In this document: one piece after another, positions 37,742 to 50,550 of the stretch
Layout: each line of letters opens with the position of its first letter
How positions within the stretch are numbered: the stretch's first letter is position 1
Assembly: GCF_003286085.1 (NCBI RefSeq)
Contig: NW_020825298.1
Span: 10,664,001-10,728,000, forward strand
From: Drosophila persimilis
Taxonomy: Eukaryota; Arthropoda; Insecta; Diptera; Drosophilidae
Reading direction: 5' to 3'
DNA length: 64,000 bases
Notes under the pieces: generated by a model
The model's input: only the letters and a program-made list of their open reading frames with translations
Databases searched by the model: none
What the model was told of the DNA's origin: nothing
Made by a program: the position numbers and the translations under genes

Positions 37742-40700
37742 GACCGGAGAGATGGGTGAGAGGAGAAGATGATCAGCGGTAGACAGGGCATTAGGCTAAT
37801 CGGATAGTCGGTCGGTCACCCAGACAGATATCTGGTAACGCCGAAAAAGATAAGAGCAGCAGCACAACAAAAAGTGCCGCCTTTTGTCGCCATCGTAACG
37901 CTTTTCACGCCTACTCCAGGGCCCAGAGCAGAGAGCCCAGAGGTTTTATACTCTCCCCACTCCAATGGGTAGGTATTTGGTATATTGTATCTCTATCTAG
38001 GTGTGTGCATCTTTGTATCTACGTGTATGTATCTGCCTGTGTGTTTGCCCAGAGATGCGTTAAATGAGACCTAAGCGGCTTTTGTAGTAAGCATGGGCAT
38101 GAGCACCTTAAAGACTGAATCCCAGATCCCAGCAGATCATCTCTCGTCTGAGAGCCCCCCGCAAAATGGCCGAAAGCGCCGCGCAACATCGAAGTAAATT
38201 CGATTTGCATTTGGGCCAAGGAAATCCGCGGCGGCCCGAAGGACTCTCCCCCGAACCCACTAATGCGTTAATCACTTTTCGAAAGCGTCAATTGAATGCC
38301 GCGTGCCAGGAACTGTGCAATTTGGTAGAGCTGCCAGGGGGCCGGGGGCCGGGGCGGTCTCAATTCGATTGGAATCAACTACAGAATCAACTGCTCTAAT
38401 AAATTGTCACCCAAATGATTTGTGGATATGGTTATCCTGAGAGTGTAAGGGTCCAAGGGTTCTTGGGCGACGCCTTGCACTTGTCCCCGGCTCGATCGGC
38501 CGGCCGTGCATCCCACCCATCCGTTGCCGAATGACTGCCACGTGGCCTCGACAATTGTTGTTTATACTAACAATTTGTGAGGCAGGAAGATGAACATTTA
38601 GCTGGGATAACCCAATCCTCTGGCCATGCTTGATTGCCCGCCAATGTGGCTCTATTGTTTCTGCTACTCTTTCGAGTCACGTGACTCGACCACGTGGCCC
38701 CTGGGCCACTGATGACTGCGACCACTCCTCCCTCCCCAGGAGCTCCCCAGGGGCATGTGGAGAGACACCACTGCCACTTCATCTTCCCAGGCGGTGGCAG
38801 AGGGTGGTTGCTGCTGTTGTTGTTGCAACGCTTCGTTCCGTTTTCATTATGGGGACACGTGTGTGTGCCTCAACTTCCGTGACTCCTCAGCCTACGCTCC
38901 TGTTCCTCCCGTTCCTTCTGCTCCTTCTTTTATTTTTTTGGTCACTCTTTTTTCGCTCTCTTCATCGGTTAACTTCCAGGCGTTGATCCTTTGACTTTTA
39001 TGCTCAACACTTTCCCCGAGGCCTGGGAAATTGTTTTCCCTCCATATTGCGCGCTTCTGTCACGCTGCGTGTCCGGCGCGTGCGACACCCTCCTTCCTTC
39101 CTGCCTTCCTCCAGTTTTTGAATCGTTTTTTATGCTGGGGCGTGTTTTGTGGCTAATATTTTCCTGTCTGTGCAATCGCATGGCAAAAATTTACTCATTA
39201 ACAGCTGCGGGAGGTGACGCTTATGAGGGAGTGCTAGAGGGTGGAGGGTGCAGGGTGAAGTGGCGTGTGTTTGTGGCAACAACATTTTGGGACACATGCG
39301 GTGCACTTGCAGCGCTGGCCAATGTTTATGCTGATTGAATGGGAGGCAGCCTGGCACCCCGGGTCACAGGTTGCTGGGAAAATTCTGTTGATGGGAATAG
39401 CCTGCAGATCGGAGGGGAGGCAGCCAAATATAATTTGGCCAACTCATGGAAACTGTTTCCATTACTCGTATGTGGACGGTGCATGACTTTCTGACTTTCG
39501 GGGGCAAGAAACTGGCAAAACAGCAGGGGGATAGCTCTTATATATTAGTAGATTTAAGCTTCAAAACCCCTTCATTTCAATCTACCTTCCAGTAGCCTCC
39601 ATTCACAGTCCCTCTCCATGTAATTAGGCCAAGACAACTCCATTCAAAACGTCAGCCAGCCCAAAGTCAAGAGCAACAATGACACAACAAAAGGCAACCA
39701 TGGAAGGTAGGAACCATCTAGATAGGTCCTACCAGTGCCAACCCCTTGCTTCCAACCCCTCACTGCTTTTGGCAGGGCCATAAACCATCGACGGGGACAC
39801 AGGAAATGTTTGCATGCTGCGAGATAGAGAGCGGAGAGCAGAGAGCACTTCCTAGACGAGCGAGTGATTTATAACTGATTACGCGCTGCGACACAGGTAG
39901 AGCCACAGTAGAGCCCCGGGAAAAAGTCCCTGACACGGAGCCAGAGGCATGCCAATGCCATGACGCAATTGACGAAACCCAGAGGAAAAGGATCGGTTCG
40001 GAACCAGCCTCGAAATGCTCAATAATGAAATGGGTGCTGCTGGCGCTGCCTCGGGCTCGCCGACGGCTTATTGCGGTTGACGTCGCTGGACGTCGCTGGA
40101 CGTCGCCGGACGACGACGGCGGTGGCGTGGTGGGCGAGCGATCATTAAACGCTCATTCCTTGGCCAGATCGATCTCTCTTTCCTGCCTTCTATGGCCGGC
40201 CTCTTGCTGGCCACCTCTCTCTTTTTGGCCCTCGTCTGCTTCTACTGCTTGTCGCGCCGCATTGATTGTGACCAATAAATACGCAATTGATTTTGGGCTT
40301 CTGGTATTGCATGGTCGCCCGCCGATCGGACTCCGTCTGAGTCTAAAGTCCCAGGTAGGACCGGGACGACCTGGTCTTATCAGCTTGGGACGCGAATTCC
40401 TGACGTGCGGACAACCTTAAGCGTTCCTTAAGCACATTAGGCCACAGACGGAGACGCGGAGACACAGAGCCAGCCAGCCAGCCAGTCTTTATGATTTATG
40501 GGAAGAACATGAGAACACATACACGAGAGATCTCTGCTGCTGCTGCTGCCTGGCATTCTCTCACTCTTATCGACAGCTCTGACTTTAAGCTGCTTAACCA
40601 ATCGCATTTCTCCTGCACTTTAATGCAGAGGAAAAGCCTTCCCCCCCTCCCGACCCAAAGAAAGCCGGAGGAGGGAAGATGTGCGGCTTTTCCGCAAAAA

Positions 40701-43700
40701 CGTGCATAAATTGTCTGCGGCAACAACATTAGGGCCTTGTAAGCGCATATGAATAAATTATTGACACAGACACAGTCGCACAGCCGTACAGTCGTACAGT
40801 GCGTGCAAAAAGCAAAGCAGCCATGCGACTCCTTTTGAAGTTTCTGCCCCTGTGCCATATGGTGGCTATTTTTGGTGATTAAGCAGATGATACTCCGGCA
40901 GTCGGCAGTCCACAGTCGGCAGTCCACGGTCCGGACACACATAAAAACCGGGCAACAAGCAAAGTCCAAGTCCACATACATGACTATTCGACTATTTGGT
41001 GTGTGTGCAGCGCCCCTCGTCGCCGTTGACTAGCAGAAAAAGTTCATCGTCATTTCAACGACTAGGATCATAAATTTACTAACCCCAGACCCAGACCCAG
41101 ACCCACACCAGACCCCTCAAAGCCAGAGCCCAACCCAAAAGGAAACCCCCCCTCGCGCCGACTGCAGGAGTTTTGTTCGAGTGGAGTTTCGCTTCGGACT
41201 GAGGCTTAGAACGGCAGTAAGTATGGAAAAGCCAGAAACAACTGAAATGAAAACGAACCCCCTTGGAAAAAGTTAAGACACTTTAATGGCAGTTGTAATG
41301 CCCTCATCCAAAGGGCCTTTGGGGGCTGCAGCAAGTCTATCCGGGATGAGCCAAGCCATGTGTAGGTTGGTGTGTGGAAAGTGTGGAAAGTTTCTCTGTA
41401 GGGAAAGTGTCGGAGATCGTTTTTGGGTGAACTTGTCCAAACGGTTGTGGGTTTTCGGTGATTCATTGTGGAATGGTTGCGGAAATGAAAGAGGAATTAT
41501 GGTCTCTTTATAATAAGAGAATGGTAGAAGAAATATTAAATGTTCCGCTCATCCGAAAGTGCTGATTGGTGCTTTGCACAAGGAATATCTTCAACGTCAG
41601 GCGCTTAAATTCAGAACGATGGAACGGCTTCCTTATCGGATATATTTGTATGGGAAGTCCTCTTCTTTGTAAAGAATCTACTGAATAATCAAAGACCATC
41701 TGGGAACGTTTTATTGAAACAATTCTTGAGTGAATTGTGCCCAAAGAAGGTCTAGAATAAGGCTCTTTATTCTCTCACATCTCTGTTGATATTTCAAATT
41801 ATAATTGATCTGTATCAACTGATATTTCCTACAATTGAATATCTATTGATGGCCTTGGTTAAATTCTGGCTTCTGTCCAGCTTCTGTTACCTTTACCAAA
41901 AACCGAGCAGCAGCTGCAAGCGACAAGATCCTCACATTAGAGCTGCTGACATGAGTCATGTATCGGAATAATTCAGGGGGCACTCCACGCCGTGGCACTC
42001 CACTTACAAAAAGGGAAACCCAAAGGCAGGGCGGGGAGGGAGGAACTGTGGCAAAGGCAAAGGCAGAGGCAAAGGCAACCCCTTCTTCTGGTTTTCGAAA
42101 CAGAAAAATTATGAAGTGCCAGCGACAACAACAGGGCGGCCACTTGAAATCCATTAAATATTTGTAGAAACCAATAAAGGCCGAATGCCAATGGAATATA
42201 TCCCGTACTAAAGTAAGCCACAAAAACGGCAACTGTGTGCCCCTCGAAAGGGGGAAGAATGGAAAGGGCAATACTGGGCATGGTACTGGGCATGGTACTG
42301 GGGGCACTCAAAGGATAACACGCGACCGAGTTGAACGGCAGCATCAGTTCTGTTGGCACTTGGCTGAAGGATCTCTCCACGGATCGGCCTCAATGAAATC
42401 AAAAGTGTGTACATTTTTCGGGCGGTGTGAGTGCTGTGTGTGTCGAAAAGTGTGCCAGGGACAGCTGTCATCGCCACCAAAGGATACCCCAGGATATGGG
42501 ATACCCTTTGGTCAGCTGCAGCTACACCGAGCATCGTGTTACAGGAGGCGCCTCCTATCTGTCACTGTGTCGAGGACAAATGTCAACATTTGTTTCATAT
42601 TGCAACATTTTCTCTATAATTTTCCGCACTCTAATCTATTTACATCCCAAGGAAATCTTATCAATCAGCTGCCGGAGTGGGGGCGGGGCAGGGATATAAT
42701 CACAGAACACGTACTGATTACAGGGCTTAATATTGAATATTCCCCTGGTTTCAATTTGAGGATCAAAGCACTGGGCCATTCCTCCTTGTTGCTCCTTTTT
42801 CAGCCGTCGACTTGAGGCCATTAATCAAACTATTAGCAGTAAATTTTCTCCTCCACCCCACGGCCACAGCCAGCCACAGCCACACACAAAAGCCACCCTA
42901 AACACCCACACACACCCACTCGGACAAGGGTGGGGGTGGGGGGACACACCCCTTTTTGGAGTGGAGTGCGAAGAGATTTCGCTCTTCATGGATAGGCGAA
43001 AATTTATTTATGGATCTCTCGTGGAACATACGCGATAATCACGATAATGCATCCTGTAATCAACTAATAAGGCTCATCTAGCCGCAAGGACACCGAAGGA
43101 CACAGCCACCCCAGGACACAGGCGCCCACAGACACCCCCCGCCTGAAAATTGAATTTAACGCGCAATATTTTGTGCATTTTCCATGTTCCCGTCTCGGGT
43201 TCTCGTCGGTTATTGTTATGGACTTCTATTCTGCCCAGCCCTGCCCTGCCCTGCTCTCGGGGTGTTTGCCGAAAATGCAATTCATGTGTTTTTGTGTATA
43301 CAAAAGTTGAGAGTGAAATTTATGGCCATGCCGAGGCTTTCTGGCCCTCAATCGTGCCACCGAAGAGGGGTGCGCGTTGGCTGCGGCCAGCCTCATTTTG
43401 GGCCGCGTGGGGGGGTGGAGGGGAGGTACAACTAGTGTAAGTGGTAGACTGCGGGAGGGGGGGGCAGGAGGTTACGCTATCAGCATAGAACACATGTCAC
43501 GAAATGCCCACTGAGGCACTGAGCAGGAGAGATGCCACCGAATCGATCAGATCTCTATCCCAGTCGAATGAAATATGTTGCGATATTCGATACTCTTTGA
43601 TCTGGGCATGTCCAAACACGAAACGAGTTTGTTTCGGTTGGGATTGACTTGGGATTTAAAGGGTAATGAAAGTGACTTGCACTAGACTTTGATTATTGTT

Positions 43701-44536
43701 AGAACAAATGCAGATTACAGATGATTTAGAGGGTTTATCTGTTCAAATACAATATTCCAATTGAAAAACATTTCCCCAGCTAACATTATAGATACATTTC
43801 ATCAAAATCGTGCCCCCCATCGCTTAGGTTTTCAATCAAACAAGTCTTCACATCTGTTTTTCCAGCAGAGAGACCAAAACCATATGCCCCCTATTAGCCC
43901 GGGCGTATCTCTCCAGCAAATGACGTATATCCCATAAAAGAAAACTACATTTTTCTCCCTTTCTTTGGCTCATTTCTTGTCTGTTCTGTTTCTTTTTATT
44001 TTATTTTATTTTTGGTCTTGTCTGGCTTACAATTTACATGAAGGTTTGGACGGGTACAAAGTCGGTTTGGTTATCAAAACGAAAATTTGTTCGCCGATAA
44101 GGCGGTACAAGGCTGCAGGGCAGAGCCCAGAGACGAAGACCGACTGCAACTAGCCATAGACCTAGGTAGAGATGGCTAGAGGGAGATGTATGCAGGTTTG
44201 GATCTATTCAAATGAGCCCAAGACGCCGCCTGCCTCGAGAGGGGCAGAAATTAGGAAAGGTATTAAGATAAAATTGGGTGGGACCTGGGATGGCTGTTCG
44301 AAACACGCCTTGAAATGGCGACCTCGGTCTTCGGACCCGGGGGCAGCTGTAGAAGAAGGAGGGCTTCTCTCTGTCTCCCTCTCTCCATCTCTGTGTGTGT
44401 GTGTGTGTGTGCGTGCCAGAGTCGATTGCATTGGCGCCATGTTTATCTAATTTGGGGACATTTATGCATGGCATTCCGCGCGGTTGTTTATAGGTTCGGT
44501 TAAACCTGCACTGATAACACACTCAAGTCCCCCCAG

Positions 44537-44571
44537 GGTCCGGTCCGGTGCGGTCCGGTCCGGTCCGGTCC
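44537..44571 (+). repeat. (GGTCC)n microsatellite
   Basis: Seven CGGTC pentamers with one interruption. Confidence 0.8.
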
Positions 44572-45118
44572 TCTGACTCACCGCAACACAATAAAAACCC
44601 AAACAGAACCGAGAGAGGCCCAAGGCAAGGTGAAGTCCGAGTCGAGGCCTGACAATTAAGCGACCCGACGGCGTCTTGGCTTATATACATATATGGTGTA
44701 TATATACCGAGTATATTTCTGGTCTTTTGGTCTGGTTTTTTGAGTTGGTTTGAGTTTTTATGGAGGTACTCGAGCGAGTGAGGGACACAATTCGATTCCA
44801 AGTCATTTGGCGGCCGCTTATCTTTGGAATGTAACTTAAACTTTAAGGATTATTGCCTACAATAAATTTGCGCGACTCTTTTAAGGCTGTAAGCCAATAC
44901 GTAGGACTACCTACCCCCCACAAAAACCAGGAGGTAGGGTAGCCCCCACCTCGGTATCCATTGTGTTTCATCATTAGCGCTAATTAAAAGTGTATAAACT
45001 TTCACTCTCTCTCTCTCTTTCTCCCTCCCTGTATCCCTTTCCCTTCTAGGCATTTTGGACACGTGCCCTGGCTGCTCGATTACCTGTCTGCTAATGAGAG
45101 ACCAAGACCATGGCAAAG

Positions 45119-45158
45119 GATTCATGGATTCATGGATTCATGGATTCAGGGATTCATG
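45119..45158 (+). repeat. (GATTCATG)5 tandem repeat
   Basis: Five head-to-tail octamers. The fourth unit has a single T to G change (GATTCAGG). Confidence 0.88.
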
Positions 45159-47375
45159 GCATATTGCCATCGGTATCCTCTTTGGAAGCTGTCCGTGCGT
45201 TCGCCTGTCAGTTGGCCCATGATTTATGACACATCCATTCAATGGTCAGAAGTCATAACACCCACTAAAGCCAAGCCAAGTGGAAGTCTGCTGGTGTCCA
45301 AGCACACTTCACTGACTGCCGACCTCGCGTGCACTGAGAGAAAAGCCACATGAAGTTGGCAAGGGAAAGATTTAAGATTAAAGAAAGTCCCAACGAAACT
45401 TAAGAGAAGAAATTTGTGATAAAATCTGTTCAGGAATGCAGAAAAGGAGGTCTATAGAGAAAAAGTAGATCTTTATATCTATATTTTTCAAGAAACAGAT
45501 GTTTTCTTATACTCTTTTCTGGAACTATCATATCTTATTGGTTCTATAAGTATATTTTCCAATATTTTATCACAAAATGCTATCAAAATTCATTAAATTC
45601 TTCCTTTCTTTGTAGCTCCCATTCCCAACTGTCCTCCAATTATATCCTTCTCATGTTTCTCTCAGTGTTTCTGTTCAAAGAAATCACAACAGCCGCTGTC
45701 TGGCCACGCCCCGCATGCCACATGCCACTGCCGCTGCCACTGCCCCAATGCCAAAACGAGGAATACTCCTATCCAAGAGGCAGTCAGTCGAGCATGTCCT
45801 GATGCGATGACGACGACACTTTTTTTTTTATGCGGTTGTCAAAAATATATTTTTATTGCCACCAAAATGACAACACTTAGCCCCGAGGAGCACGACATCC
45901 CCGACAGACTTCAATCCCGGATACACCCTGATACACCCTGATACCCTAATGCCGTACTGTCTCCCTGAGGCTGTCGAGGGCTTCCTCTTTTGCGGGTGTT
46001 GACTGTTCGCTCATTCAAATCTTCCGCTTGATTAGGCGCCAATTCGCACAAAAGCTTTCCCCCGCGAGAGAGAGAGAGAGACAGAAAGAGAGAGGATGTG
46101 GGCGTTGCCGCGCCCTGCAATTATGTAATGTGTGTGTGTGTGTGTGTAGTGGGGGGGAAGGTATGGGCGCCTAGGGGTTGCAATTGCTCGAACAGTGACG
46201 TTTTTGTGCCACGGCTTTAGCTTCCAGTAAATTTCACCGAATCGTTACAGTTGCCTCCTGCATTAAACCTAATGACAATATGGAGTTGATAATACTTGAC
46301 GATTTTTTACTAGCCCATATGTCAAGGGTTAAACGCCCCTGACAACGCAGCATCATCATCATCATCATCGCCAGAGAAAGGGTTACTCTCGATTCGAACT
46401 AGGCCTAAGCCTAAGCCTGAGCTCTGTGTGCCCTCCGGCGTCCAGCCGAAACGCTTTATCCTCCGTATTATGTTTTATGATTGCGTACAGCCTCCTCCGC
46501 CGGCGACCTGGGATCAGCATCTGTTTGGAGTCAGCCTCCCCCCCATCGAATCCCAGGCAGGGCTGGTGTGGTATCCTCCTGGCAGACCTCCTCTTTCAGC
46601 CTCTTTTTCTTTTATTGGATGCCCAAGTTTTGCTAGTCAACTTTTGCTCTGGCTCCCTTTTGGGTGCGCTACAGCCAAAGAACAACCTTTTCGGGGGATA
46701 TTGGTTGTTAGGGAAGGGATGTACTAGATAGGAATAGAGAGCCATTGACTATAGAACCAGGGATTCGGACCCTTTCAGGTTCCCTCTAAAGTTCTTTTTA
46801 AAGAGTGCCTCTCATGACTATCCTATACCACAACTTGGCAATCCTTAATCTTAACTAATGTTAGTACCTTCTAATGATTTATATTTGTGCCTTATTCAGG
46901 GATGTTTTCTGATTGATTCGTTTGAACAAAATGAATAGGATGGTAGTTATCAAAGCCTTAAAGTATTCTTCAAAGTAGTTCCCCTCCAAAAGTGGCACTG
47001 AAGTTAAGTCTTACGAAAAGTGTCTATCAATCTGATGGAATTGCTTTCGACTTATGAAATTATTGACTCGACTTGTTGGCGTCCTGTATGCTGGCTGTAT
47101 GCCCCATCTCCGATTTTGTAGAGCCCTCTGCCTGTCGCCTAGGCCGGACCACACAATTCTTAACTTGTCCATTGTTATTGCCACCGTTGTTGTTGTTCCT
47201 GTTGCTGTGCACTTTTGTTCACCATTTTGGTTCGTGCCGTACATCTTCTTGCCACACTTCACCTCCTCTTACCAGCCCCTCGTCAGCGCTATTTTGCTTT
47301 TTCTACTCTGCATAAATTTCCCCTTAAGAATTGTCGTAGCTCACACACACACAGAGCCACAGAAAGAGGCAGAGG

Positions 47376-47403
47376 CACACACACACACACACACACACAC
47401 ACA
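47376..47403 (+). repeat. (CA)n microsatellite
   Basis: About fourteen CA dinucleotides, preceded by a shorter CA run at 47342. Confidence 0.85.
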
Positions 47404-47711
47404 GATACAAAAGGGGCAAACAAACACACATAGACAAACAAAAGCTCTGGTGGCAGGTGCCGGCAAAAGGGTAGCAAGTGCCGGTGGTGCAGGTGGACAC
47501 AGTCAGTAGATAAGGGCTGGGGGGACAGCGGAGGGGGGGCTTGAGTTGGGTGAAGGAGATTTAAGGATAGGGGTTGGAGTTGGGGTTTGTTGCGTTTTAT
47601 ACATTTTTTTTGTTGGTGCCCCCCCCTGACAACAGGCAAAGCGCTTGCCGCCATTTTTAATATGGCGCACAGCAAACACACACACACACACACATAGAAT
47701 GTATACCCATA

Positions 47712-48218
47712 CAGTTGCGGGCAAAATTATAGCACTGCAAACGATGCCCATTCGAGTCACAGAAGAACACAATAAAGATGCTTTTATTTGGATATATAAT
47801 GGATAAGTTTTATGGAATTTATAATCTGCCTAAGAGCTGCTGCATTGAAGAATTTATTCGATTATTTGGTACTAAAAAGGGCATAAAATTAATGTATTTT
47901 TACAGGATATGTAACGAAGGATCCTTGGATATTTCCCTCTGCGAAAGGCAACATGTTTTCATAGTCTAAAGCTTGGAGTACCCTCTCGGAAATCTTATTA
48001 GGATATATTTCAGAATATTAGGGGTACTTTATGGAACACCAACCAAACTCTGAATCTTTGCATTTCCTACCTATACATGATAGAAATATTTTCTTCCCAT
48101 ATTTCCCAACTTTCGATATAATATTTCCACTCGTTAATACTGATATTCATTGGATTATCCTCAAAAAGGAAAAGACAACACTGTATTACGAAGACTGCTA
48201 CTATTCTGACCGCAACTG
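47712..48218. mobile_element. Non-autonomous Tc1-like DNA transposon remnant
   Basis: The left end CAGTTGCGGGCAAAATTATA follows a TA dinucleotide. The right end, read on the other strand, begins CAGTTGCGGTCAGAATAGTA. The two termini agree at about 19 of the first 23 positions. CAGT ends, a TA target and a GGNCAAAATTAT inner sequence are characteristic of Tc1-type inverted repeats. The 507-base interior is AT-rich and has only short open frames (longest 66 codons, spanning the right end). I saw no DDE transposase motif, so this is a MITE or an internally deleted relic. The right-hand target copy reads TG instead of TA, consistent with age. Confidence 0.62.
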
Positions 48219-49750
48219 TGGATACTTGTAGACTTGTGTGGGTATGAGTATTCATGAGGAGAGACCTCGACTTAAAGGTACGAAAAATATAGCCTTTCTC
48301 TTGGCCCTTTTTTTTGCATTCGCCCTGTGGCTGCCTTTTTACTTTTTATGGGTTTGTGTGTGTGTGCTATACCCTCCACCCCTTAGCACCCTTAGCACCC
48401 TACTCCATCCCACCACCCTCCCCCATGGGCCATGGCTTTCTCCACTTCTTCTTCCGACTGTAACTCCTTCGGTGGCTGCCTCCTTTTTGGGATTTGCATA
48501 TAAACCACTTGCAAATGTATGCGCGCGCACAAACACTCGTACACAATCGCAACACACACACACACACACACAAGTACACTTTTGCTATTTGCATTGCGGC
48601 ATCACTAGAGCGAAAGAGAGGGCTGGACTCAAAGAGTGAGTGAGAGAGCAAGAGCCTTACCGTCATATAAATTTTCGATTGATATGCAAACTTAAAAGGA
48701 ACCGCAAAAATTATGCTCCACTGAGCTGATGCTGATGCCGGAGCGGTGGACGTTCTATTTCTGCACTCACTGTATTTGTGGATGTGTGTGCGTGGATGTG
48801 TGGGGGCTACACGAGAGAGGGTGGACTCAGGACTTGGGGCTCCAAGGAAATACAACCAGGGATAGCCTTGGTATAGGCAGGGATGTGGAGATAGCAGGTG
48901 AATGGTTTTATTGGTAAAGAACTATACTCTAACTACATCGATGGATGGTACTAGTAGTGTCCTTATTATAAAGAATATAATGCCATATTGGGGAGTCTTC
49001 TAGCTACTAATCAAGCACGTATGCTGCAAGAAGCTTTCTTGGTAGGGTTCCTATATAGTTCCTATAGATACCATTGAAAACTATTGCTAATGACAGAAGA
49101 TGTCTTGAAGGACCATCGCAATGGAAGCATCGATGCTGTGGGAGACCTTAAACCTTCAGGGATTCCAATTAGTCGCCTTTCAAGATGGCTCTCCCATCCC
49201 TCTGCCACCAACTCTAAGATCAACTCTCGCCTTTAAGGACATGTACGTACGTATCTGTACGAGTGTGTGCACAACTTGGGCATGTTATAAAAATTCAACA
49301 AGCTGCCTGCTGTCTAAGGCTGGAAGGCCACCGGAGCCAGCTTACTTCGGGCAATGGCAAATAGCTTTGGTGCCCCCCCCTCCACCCCCCCTGTAGCACC
49401 ACCCTCTGTCTGTGGGAGGGGCTCCACTAAGCCAGAGCCAACCAGCGACCGAGCAGCCATCCAAAAACTGTGTGAGCCCTGAAGCGGCAGCCCAACTAAA
49501 CCCTCTGCTTAAACATTTAACAAACTGCAGGCCAAAAGCTCGACAGGCCGCGCCGCTTGACTGACAGTTGACTGCGTTCGATGTTCGATGTTGCAATTGT
49601 TGTTGCAATTGTTGCTGTTGCTGCTGTTGCATGGGGTTTTGCATATTCGGGCTCTGACGCACACAGAAAACCAAATGAAATTTATTTTCCAATCAAATTG
49701 AAATGCAAACATGAGCAACGATTGTGCCCTGCCGCTGGAGAGACGCAGAG

Positions 49751-49773
49751 ATGGATGGATGGATGGATGGATG
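49751..49773 (+). repeat. (ATGG)n microsatellite
   Basis: About five and a half ATGG units. Confidence 0.85.
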
Positions 49774-50143
49774 CATCGACTGCCAAAAATTGGAATTGAA
49801 AAAGTCATGATAACCAAAAATTGCATGCTGTGTGACTTTGAATGACAGATGAGTTTTCCTTGCGGCTGCAACGGCAACGACTAACAACTAAAACAACTAA
49901 AACAACAAAGCGTTTACAATGAAAATGTCGCGCACGCGTTTGCCAAAAACAAGAATCGAATATGAAGAAAAACACCAACAAATGACAGCTGGGAAAAGCA
50001 ACAACAACAACAACAACAATGACACCTACAACAACGATTGTGGGTGGGCGCAGGACAATGCCAATGGAAACTTAATTCAAAATCAACAATAAACAAGAAA
50101 ATATGAAAGGAAAACAGTTTAGCAGGAAAAAGAACTATCAGAT

Positions 50144-50280
50144 AGATACCCTTAAGAAAAGAAAAGTCCACCTAGGGAATAAATAAAATATAGGGAATTG
50201 AAGACCTTGCCTTGGTAATCTTCAAAGCTAAAGTTCATCCATTGAAAACCCAACATACCCTCCACATTCAAAGGGTATCT
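50144..50280. mobile_element. Short element with 10-base inverted ends (GGGTATCT type)
   Basis: AGATACCCTT at 50144-50153 is mirrored exactly by AAGGGTATCT at 50271-50280. The interior is 117 bases of AT-rich DNA with no coding potential. GGGTATC-type words also sit at or near the edges of several other AT-rich islands in this window (near 10740, 20196/20261, 34452 and 59949). This suggests a family of small decayed elements. No target-site duplication is evident, so the call is tentative. Confidence 0.35.
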
Positions 50281-50526
50281 AAAATGGCGGAAACGGAAGG
50301 AACGGAAGTTGGCAGCGCCACAAGACGTTGACGTTGACGTTGGTCGCCGTGTCGAATGGAAACTAGAACCTCTGCCATGCCGTCCTGCATACAAAACTCG
50401 ATGAATGAGGAGCCCAAACCGAACAGAAGTGAGCCAAAACCGAAACAAACTGAACCTTACAGAACCGCTCAACGTTGTGTCGACCTTTGGGTTGCCTTTT
50501 TTTGTTGTTTTTGGTGTTTTGGCCTA

Positions 50527-50550
50527 ACTGACTGACTGACTGACTGACTG
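50527..50550 (+). repeat. (ACTG)n microsatellite
   Basis: Six ACTG units, running into GGCT repeats. Confidence 0.85.

Larger units (their letters stand above)
34401..47700. other. Intergenic DNA without recognisable genes
   Basis: No supported exon. AT-rich islands lie at about 34440-34840, 35540-35900, 37080-37520, 39530-39620, 41220-41950, 43480-43870, 45360-45650 and 46730-47060. The DNA between them carries many simple repeats and homeodomain-type AT cores (TTAATTA, TAATGG, TTTATGGC). The frame at 38166-38399 (77 codons, opening MAESAAQHRSKFDLHLGQ) starts in a good context (CAAAATGG). It has no family resemblance or splice support and remains doubtful. Confidence 0.55.

Noticed and set aside
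44820..44850. TGGAATGTAACTT, resembling the start of the miR-1 mature sequence
   Set aside because: The match stops after about ten bases and there is no precursor hairpin.
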